DNA of 64,000 nt, from contig NZ_BNBM01000013.1 in NCBI RefSeq assembly GCF_014655715.1, forward strand, positions 217,854 through 281,853, written 5' to 3'. Source of the stretch: Streptomyces lanatus (GTDB lineage: Bacteria > Actinomycetota > Actinomycetes > Streptomycetales > Streptomycetaceae). Positions 58,784 to 64,000 of the stretch are shown one piece after another. The translations under genes were made by a program, and so were the position numbers. How positions within the stretch are numbered: the stretch's first letter is position 1; every line of letters begins with the position of its first letter. The notes beneath the pieces were generated by a model. It was not told the origin of the DNA, ran no database searches, and saw nothing but the letters and a program-made list of their open reading frames with translations.

Positions 58784-60850
58784 CTACCGTCGGCTGCGCA
58801 CCAGCAGATGGAGGAAGTACGGCGTTCCGATCACCGCCGTCATCAGGCCGGCGCCGAGCTGGGCCGGGGCGATCACCGTCCGGCCCAGCAGGTCCGCGGT
58901 GCCGACGAGTGCGGCGCCGAGGAGTACGGAGACCGGGACGACGCGGACGTGCTGTCGGCCCACCAGGGCCCTGGCCGCGTGCGGTGCCACCAGGCCGACG
59001 AAGCCGATCGTGCCCGCGGCGGCGACGGCGGTGGCGCTCAGCAGGACGCTCAGGACGAGGAAGCCGAGGCGGGCGGGTGGGAGGCGGAGGCCCAGGAGTC
59101 TCGGGGTGTCCTCGTCGAGTGACACGAGGTCCAACTCCGTACGGCGCACCATGGCCACGGTCACGCCCACGGCCAGTACGACGGCGAGCGGTACGACGTC
59201 GGGCAGGGTCCGCCCGTAGGTGGAGCCGGACAGCCAGGTGAGGGCCTTGACCGCGTTGAACGGGTCGGTGAGGACGATCAGCAGGCTGATCAGTGCCGTC
59301 GTGCCGGTGGCGACTCCGATGCCGACGAGGACGAGCCTGTTCTGCCGGAACCCGCCCCGCGCGGCCAGTCCGAAGACGATGAGCGAGCTGATCGAGGCGC
59401 CCACGAACGCCGCGCCGGCCATGCCCCACGATCCGGCCAGGGGCACGGTCGTCACCAGGAACACCGCGCCCAGCGCGGCCCCGCCCGAGACACCGAGGAC
59501 GCCGGGCTCGGCGAGCGGATTGCGGGTCACGGCCTGGACGAGCGTCCCGGCCAGGGCTAGGGCGGCGCCCGCGAGGAGTGCGGCGAGGACGCGGGGCACC
59601 CGGGTGTCGAGGACGAAGGAGACGGTACGGCCGGCCCGGCCCTGCGCCCAGTTGACGACATCGCCCAGCAGCACCTTGCTGTCGCCGAGCAGCACGCCGG
59701 CGATCGTCACGCCGATCAGCAGCGCGACCAGTACGGCCGTGGTGGTGAGGAACACGGCCCGGCTTCTGATGCGGAGGCGTTCGGGGGCGGTGGCCGCCTC
59801 CGTGTCCTTCAGGCGGGTGGCCATGACGATCAGGAACACGGCGCCGACGAGGCTGGTGACGACGCCCGTCGGTACGGAGACCGCGAGGTCGGCCGGTACG
59901 AGTACCCGCAGCAGTACGTCCGAGCCGAGCACCAGCGCGGCACCGGTCAGGCCGGTGACGGGCAGGCTCGTGCGGGATCGGGCGAAGGGGCGGAATCTGC
60001 GGGCGAGGGCGCGCACGAGGGCGGGGGCGCACAGGCCGACGAAGCCGATCGGTCCGGCGAGGGTGACGGCCGCCGCGGAGAGCAGCGAGGCGAGCACGAC
60101 CGCCGTGATGCGCGTGGCGCGGACCGGGACGCCGAGGCCGCGGGCGGCGTCGTCGCCGAGGGCCAGGGCGTCGACCCTGCGTGCGACCAGGAGCAGCCCC
60201 AGCAGTCCGGCGAGGCCGATGGGCGCCATCTGGAGCACGCCGTCGAAGCCGCTCTGGGAGATGCTGCCCTGGTTCCACTGGTAGAGGCCGTGGGTCTCCT
60301 CGGGGAAGAGCAGGAGCAGCCCCTGGGTGACGGCGGTCAGACCGAGGGCGAGGGCGCTGCCGGCGAGCACCAGCCGGACGGTGCCGGTGCCCAGTCCTGA
60401 CAGGCCGAGCACTACGGCCGCCGAGGCGAGGCTTCCGAGGAACGCGATGCCGGAGGACGCGAGCAGCGGCAGGGAGACGCCGGTGACGGCGACCAGGCCG
60501 AGGGCCAGGTAGGAGCCCGCGTTCACCGCGAGGGTGTCGGGCGAGGCGAGGACGTTGCGGCTGACCGACTGCAGGGCGGCGCCCGCCGTCGCGAGCATGG
60601 CGCCGACCAGGAGCCCGGCGGTCAGTCTGGGCAGCCGGGAGGCGATGACGACGGAGGCGTCGGACGGATCGGCCCGGCCGGTGATTGCCTTGCCCACCTC
60701 ACCGGCGCCGACCGCGGCCGTGCCCTGCGTGAGGTCGACGAGCGCGAGGGCGGCGAGGAGCAGGAGCAGTGCGGCCGTCACCGCGGCCGCGCCCGCCCGG
60801 GACGTGGTCGCCGGCGGGCGGATGTCGGGGGTTGTCGCGGTGACGGCCAT
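58784..60850 (-). CDS. Fused iron-siderophore ABC permease (two FecCD halves)
   Basis: A 688-residue protein with about twenty membrane helices in two homologous FecCD units, roughly 20-345 and 360-688. Each has the GxxLQxxxRNPLAxPxxLGxxxGA-type loop (QSVSRNVLASPDTL in the first, QAVTRNPLAEPGVLGVSGGA in the second) and the GxIGFVGLxxPH-type helix. Such fused permeases resemble FhuB. It imports ferric siderophores with the adjacent ATPase and binding lipoprotein. It lies 4 bases after the lipoprotein gene. Confidence 0.92.
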   Translation of the reverse strand: MAVTATTPDIRPPATTSRAGAAAVTAALLLLLAALALVDLTQGTAAVGAGEVGKAITGRADPSDASVVIASRLPRLTAGLLVGAMLATAGAALQSVSRNVLASPDTLAVNAGSYLALGLVAVTGVSLPLLASSGIAFLGSLASAAVVLGLSGLGTGTVRLVLAGSALALGLTAVTQGLLLLFPEETHGLYQWNQGSISQSGFDGVLQMAPIGLAGLLGLLLVARRVDALALGDDAARGLGVPVRATRITAVVLASLLSAAAVTLAGPIGFVGLCAPALVRALARRFRPFARSRTSLPVTGLTGAALVLGSDVLLRVLVPADLAVSVPTGVVTSLVGAVFLIVMATRLKDTEAATAPERLRIRSRAVFLTTTAVLVALLIGVTIAGVLLGDSKVLLGDVVNWAQGRAGRTVSFVLDTRVPRVLAALLAGAALALAGTLVQAVTRNPLAEPGVLGVSGGAALGAVFLVTTVPLAGSWGMAGAAFVGASISSLIVFGLAARGGFRQNRLVLVGIGVATGTTALISLLIVLTDPFNAVKALTWLSGSTYGRTLPDVVPLAVVLAVGVTVAMVRRTELDLVSLDEDTPRLLGLRLPPARLGFLVLSVLLSATAVAAAGTIGFVGLVAPHAARALVGRQHVRVVPVSVLLGAALVGTADLLGRTVIAPAQLGAGLMTAVIGTPYFLHLLVRSRR

Positions 60851-60854
60851 GGGG

Positions 60855-61838
60855 TTACTTCGTCAACGCCTCGACTACGGAGTCGATGTACCGGTTCATC
60901 GACTCGGGGCCGCCGAACATCCAGATGCCGTCGGGCAGTCGGTGGACGTGGCCCTGCTTCACGAACGGCAGGGAGGTCCACACCTTGTCCTTGGTGAGGG
61001 CGGCGGTGAAGGGGGTGCTGCTCTGGTCGTCGTCGTTGCCGATGTAGGCGAACCGCACGTCATCACTGAGCTTGGTGAGCCCCTCGACATCGGTGGTGCC
61101 GAGCCCGTAGTCCTTGTCGCCCTTGACCGACCAGTCGTTCTTCAGGCCGAGTTCCTCGTTGACCGCGCCGATGAGGGAGCCGCCGGTGAAGGGCCGGATG
61201 GAGATCTGGTTGGAGATGTCGTAGCCGTCGGCGAAGGCGTACTTGGCGCCGCCGAGACCGGCGTCCGCGAGGGCCTTCCTGCCTTCGGCGACCTTCGTGT
61301 CGAAGTCCTTCTTCAGCCGCGCGGCCCGCTCGGTGGTGCCGGTGGCCTGGGCGAGCAGGTCGAGGTTCTTGTTCATCTGCCCGATCGGGTCGGCGGCGTC
61401 GGCGGACCGCACCTCCACGACCGGGGCGACCTTGCGCAGCTGCTTGACGGCGGCCGGGGGCAGGTCGGTGCTGGCGACGATGAGGTCGGGGGCGAGGGCC
61501 GCGACGGTGTCCATGCTGGGCTCGCCGCGGGTGCCGATGTCCTTGGGCTCGTTCTTGAGTGGGACCGCCTTGTCCCAGGTCTTGTAGCCCTTGACGTCGG
61601 CGACACCGACCGGGTCGACGCCGAGCGACACCAGCAGCTCGACCTCGTGCCACTCGGTTCCGACGACCTTCTTGGCCGGGCCGTCGAGCTTCACCTTCGC
61701 GCCGGAGGCGTCGGTGAGGGTGATGGCCTGGCCGGCCTTCTTGTCCGCGTCGCCACCGCTGTCGGCGGCGGGCTCGGTGGTACCGCAGGCGGTGAGGGCG
61801 AGTGCCGCTGCGGTTGCGGCCATGATCAGGCGTCTCAT
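60855..61838 (-). CDS. Iron-siderophore-binding lipoprotein
   Basis: A 327-residue class III binding protein with lipobox LTAC, then ITLTDASGAKVKLDGPAKKVV, DLIVASTD and a long inter-lobe helix (TTERAARLKKDFDTKV). It binds a ferric siderophore or similar chelate outside the membrane. ATG 61838 overlaps the ATPase stop by 4 bases. Confidence 0.9.
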   Translation of the reverse strand: MRRLIMAATAAALALTACGTTEPAADSGGDADKKAGQAITLTDASGAKVKLDGPAKKVVGTEWHEVELLVSLGVDPVGVADVKGYKTWDKAVPLKNEPKDIGTRGEPSMDTVAALAPDLIVASTDLPPAAVKQLRKVAPVVEVRSADAADPIGQMNKNLDLLAQATGTTERAARLKKDFDTKVAEGRKALADAGLGGAKYAFADGYDISNQISIRPFTGGSLIGAVNEELGLKNDWSVKGDKDYGLGTTDVEGLTKLSDDVRFAYIGNDDDQSSTPFTAALTKDKVWTSLPFVKQGHVHRLPDGIWMFGGPESMNRYIDSVVEALTK

Positions 61839-62701
61839 GAGGGTGTGCCGAGCCTTTCGCTTCGCGAGTGGTGTCGGCCGATCGCGCGGGTGCGCAGTCG
61901 GCCCGTCAGGGGGTCGGTGCCGACCTCGATGCGGATGCCGTAGACGTCGGTAAGCCGCTGGGCGGTCAGTACGTCCTTGGGGAGGCCGTCCGCGACGATC
62001 CGCCCTTCGTGCAGCAGCACGATGCGGTCGGCGAGGGCCGCGGCCTGGTCGAGGTCGTGCAGGACCGCGCCGACCGCGATGCCGTGGTCGTCGGCCAGGT
62101 CCCGGACGAGGTCGAGGAGCTCGACCTGGTAGCGCAGATCGAGGTAGGTCGTGGGTTCGTCGAGGAGCAGTACGCCGGTCTGCTGGGCGAGGCAGCCGGC
62201 CAGCCAGACCCGCTGGAGCTGGCCCCCCGAGAGGTGCTCGGCGCCGCGTTCGGCGAGTTCGGAGACGCCGGTCATGGCGAGCGCGCGGTCCACGGCGGCG
62301 GGGCCGTCCGGGTCCGCTCTGCCCCAGCGGCCGCGGTACGGGTAGCGGCCGAACTCGACGACGTCCCGCACGGTCAGTCCGCCGGGCGTGGGGCGGCCCT
62401 GTGTCAGCAGCGCCACGCGGCGCGAGAACTCACGGGGAGTCAGGGCCAGGCCGTCGCTGCCGTCGACGACGAGGGTGGCGGTCCGGGGCCGTTGCAGTCG
62501 CGCGAGCGTCCGCAGGAGCGTCGACTTCCCACTGCCGTTCGGCCCGACGAGCACGGTCACCTCGCCCGGCCGCAGGGTCACGGACGCGTCATGCACGACG
62601 TCGACACCGTCGTAGGCGACGGTGACGCCTGTGGCGGACAGTTCATGACCGCGGGCGCTCACCGCCGCGGAGCTCTCTTGACTTGCTGATCCCACTGACA
62701 C
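61835..62701 (-). CDS. Iron-siderophore ABC transporter ATP-binding protein
   Basis: A 288-residue ATPase of the FhuC type. Walker A GPNGSGKST, signature EHLSGGQLQRVWLA, Walker B LLLDEPTTYLDL and a switch His in LHDLDQAAA. The start could be GTG 62701 or GTG 62662. If 62701 is used, the iron box lies only 5 bases upstream, so the message would be nearly leaderless. It is the first gene of the operon ATPase, lipoprotein, permease. Confidence 0.9.
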   Translation of the reverse strand: MSVGSASQESSAAVSARGHELSATGVTVAYDGVDVVHDASVTLRPGEVTVLVGPNGSGKSTLLRTLARLQRPRTATLVVDGSDGLALTPREFSRRVALLTQGRPTPGGLTVRDVVEFGRYPYRGRWGRADPDGPAAVDRALAMTGVSELAERGAEHLSGGQLQRVWLAGCLAQQTGVLLLDEPTTYLDLRYQVELLDLVRDLADDHGIAVGAVLHDLDQAAALADRIVLLHEGRIVADGLPKDVLTAQRLTDVYGIRIEVGTDPLTGRLRTRAIGRHHSRSERLGTPS

Positions 62702-62706
62702 GGGAC

Positions 62707-62725
62707 AAAGGTTAGCCTAACCTAA
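62707..62725. promoter_or_regulatory. Iron box (IdeR/DmdR1-type operator) of the siderophore importer
   Basis: AAAGGTTAGCCTAACCTAA contains the perfect inverted repeat AGGTTAG-C-CTAACCT, close to the actinobacterial consensus TTAGGTTAGGCTAACCTAA. It sits at the start of the importer operon and should be bound by the iron-loaded repressor, so the operon is induced when iron is scarce. Confidence 0.88.
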
Positions 62726-62742
62726 TTACTTGCCAGCGCTCA

Positions 62743-62762
62743 GGTAAGCCTTAAGCCTTACC
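62743..62762. repeat. Repeat-rich element beside the iron box
   Basis: GGTAAGCCTTAAGCCTTACC has 6-base inverted arms (GGTAAG and CTTACC) around CTTAAG and also contains a TAAGCCT direct repeat. It could be a second weak iron box or the site of another regulator. Confidence 0.45.
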
Positions 62763-62913
62763 GTGCTCACCGCCCGACGCTTGAGGCGGCCGGGTGACGG
62801 TCACGGCGCGTAAGGAATCTTGCGATCCGTGACTCACGCCACCAATTGCCCGTATTCTCGTCAATGCCAGATTCTTCCGAAAAGCGCATGGTCGAGTGCG
62901 AGTGAGGCGAAGC

Positions 62914-64000
62914 GTGGTTCGTGTCGGCGACGAGTCGATGTCGACGGGGCCTGCGGCAGGCGGCACGGGGCCCGCCCGCTTTCGCGAGCTTTTCCTGCAG
63001 GGTGAGCCGGTAGATCTGGGAGTGCGTCCGTCGATCCTGGGGTCCTGGCAGCGATCCCGGGCCCTGGGCCTGTCGCCGGACCAGTCCGACCTTCCGTTCC
63101 GGGCGGATTTCGAGCCGGACGGGCGGATCGTGCGCGCCGCCGCGCCGGTGCTCGACCGGTTGCAGTCCAGGTTCGACGGCAGCGAGATGAACATCTCCGT
63201 CGCCGATGCGAGCGGCACGGTCCTGCTGCGCCGTTTCGGCAAGGATTCGCTGGCCAGGAGCCTTCCGGCGTTCCAGAGCGTCCCGGGGTTCGTGTTCGCC
63301 GAGCGGGTCGCCGGCACCAATGGCATCGGTCTCGCGCTGGCGGAGCGACAGCTCATCCGCGTCTACGGTGCCGAGCATTTCGCCGAGCGCTCCCAGCGCA
63401 GCGCCTGCCGCGCGCTGCCCCTGCGCGACCCGCTCAGCGGGCGCATCGAGGGCGTGCTGTGCTTCGGCTATCCGCGTGACGCCGAGGACCCGGCTCTGGA
63501 CACCGTGATCCGCAAGGCGGCCGCGATCATCGAGCGGCGCCTGCTGGGGCTGAGCTCCGAGCGGGAGCGTGCGCTGCTGGGGGCGTACCTGGAGGCCGGG
63601 GCGGGCCCGCACCGTTTCGTCGGCGTGGACGAACTGGCCGCGGACCTGCACCCGGGCGAGCGGGCCCTGCTGCTGGAGAGGGCCGCCGAGCTGATCTCCC
63701 GCGCCCAGCGCGGCGCCGTCGACGTGCCGCTGCCCGACGGCCGGCGGATCACGCTGGTGAGCCGTGCGATGACCGGCGCCGGCGGGGTGGAGGGCTTCGC
63801 CGTCGAGGCCGTGCTCCCGGCCCCCGAGCCAGACGTGGCCCGCACCATCCCGCACCAGGTCGAGGAGCCGCTGGGCCTCTCCCCCGAACCCGAGCCCACG
63901 CCCGCCCTCGCCACCCAGCCCGAAGCCCACGGCGCCGCGCGGTCCTGGACCGAACCCGGCCGACGCGTCGCCCGACGATCCAGGACCGATCTCGACCTGC
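62914..64000 (+). CDS. GAF-containing AcoR-like regulator, 3' end outside window
   Basis: The frame is open from GTG 62914, with GAGG 6 bases upstream, to the end of the window, at least 362 residues. It starts with ARFRELFLQGEPVDLGVRP followed by ILGSWQRSRALGLSPDQ, the pattern seen at the N-terminus of AcoR-type activators. A GAF domain follows (about 80-210), with LLRRFGKDSLARSLPAF and ERVAGTNGIGLALAE. Later residues, about 225-310, form a second alpha/beta part, and a Pro/Glu-rich stretch ends the visible sequence. The output domain lies beyond the edge. It is divergent from the iron importer. Confidence 0.8.
   Translation, partial: MVRVGDESMSTGPAAGGTGPARFRELFLQGEPVDLGVRPSILGSWQRSRALGLSPDQSDLPFRADFEPDGRIVRAAAPVLDRLQSRFDGSEMNISVADASGTVLLRRFGKDSLARSLPAFQSVPGFVFAERVAGTNGIGLALAERQLIRVYGAEHFAERSQRSACRALPLRDPLSGRIEGVLCFGYPRDAEDPALDTVIRKAAAIIERRLLGLSSERERALLGAYLEAGAGPHRFVGVDELAADLHPGERALLLERAAELISRAQRGAVDVPLPDGRRITLVSRAMTGAGGVEGFAVEAVLPAPEPDVARTIPHQVEEPLGLSPEPEPTPALATQPEAHGAARSWTEPGRRVARRSRTDLDL

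Noticed and set aside
1..64000. CRISPR arrays, insertion sequences and polyketide or peptide synthetase clusters
   Set aside because: No regularly spaced repeats, transposase or synthetase domains were found on either strand.

Overview
The window looks like a piece of a Streptomyces chromosome (Actinomycetota). The DNA is very GC-rich, with strong third-position GC bias that leaves long mirror-image open frames on the antisense strands. GTG starts are common, genes sit in tightly overlapping sets, and the gene complement is typical: a SpoIIE-type phosphatase, Tat-exported glycosidases, sugar importers without their own ATPase, an IdeR/DmdR-type iron box, an actinobacterial GT4 glycogen enzyme and an Rpf-like cell-wall lytic enzyme. 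No rRNA, tRNA, CRISPR array, insertion sequence or prophage was recognised.

Layout. 1-5.9 kb: end of a membrane protein, an Fpg/Nei DNA glycosylase, a PAS-GAF-PP2C-ATPase signalling protein, a decayed DUF6777-like remnant, a lipase-maturation-factor-like membrane protein and a cupin. 5.9-14.65 kb: a minus-strand set encoding the oxidative (non-phosphorylated) L-fucose route (lactonase, mutarotase, aldo-keto reductase, SDR, fuconate dehydratase) with a three-part sugar importer, facing a FadR-type GntR regulator. 14.66-15.5 kb: a PGRP-type amidase. 15.6-26.2 kb: a six-gene minus-strand operon (solute-binding lipoprotein, two permeases, GH5-like cytosolic beta-mannosidase candidate, GH85 endo-beta-N-acetylglucosaminidase, GH38 alpha-mannosidase) facing a LacI regulator, with a perfect 14-bp palindrome between them. 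26.2-31.4 kb: exported GH20 hexosaminidase and GH29 alpha-L-fucosidase, followed by a serine hydrolase and a small unknown. 31.6-37.3 kb: amidase, SGNH hydrolase, TetR, GNAT, a 57-residue unknown, a degenerate HD protein and an SDR. 37.4-40.1 kb: an ABC-2 exporter operon with its own winged-helix regulator and operator. 40.2-54.3 kb: zinc-ribbon SDR, WS/DGAT acyltransferase, PA14-GH2 glycosidase, a secreted beta-rich protein, glgC and glgM, FhuF-like reductase, DMT-type membrane protein, Rpf-LysM-M23 enzyme and 6-phosphogluconate dehydrogenase. 54.3-64 kb: small unknowns, MDR oxidoreductase, panD, a GH92-like remnant, an iron-siderophore importer with an iron box, and the start of an AcoR/GAF-like regulator that runs off the window.

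How the genes work together. The most notable unit is 5.9-31.4 kb. An exported GH85 enzyme would cut N-glycans between the two core GlcNAc residues. The importer would take up the released mannosyl oligosaccharide. The cytosolic GH38 enzyme would trim alpha-mannose, and the GH5-like enzyme would split the Man-beta-GlcNAc core. Exported GH20 and GH29 enzymes would remove GlcNAc and fucose from complex or core-fucosylated glycans. Released L-fucose would enter by the MglA-type importer and be oxidised towards pyruvate and lactate. This integrated N-glycan plus core-fucose system is inferred from family membership and gene order; the enzymes' substrates were not tested.
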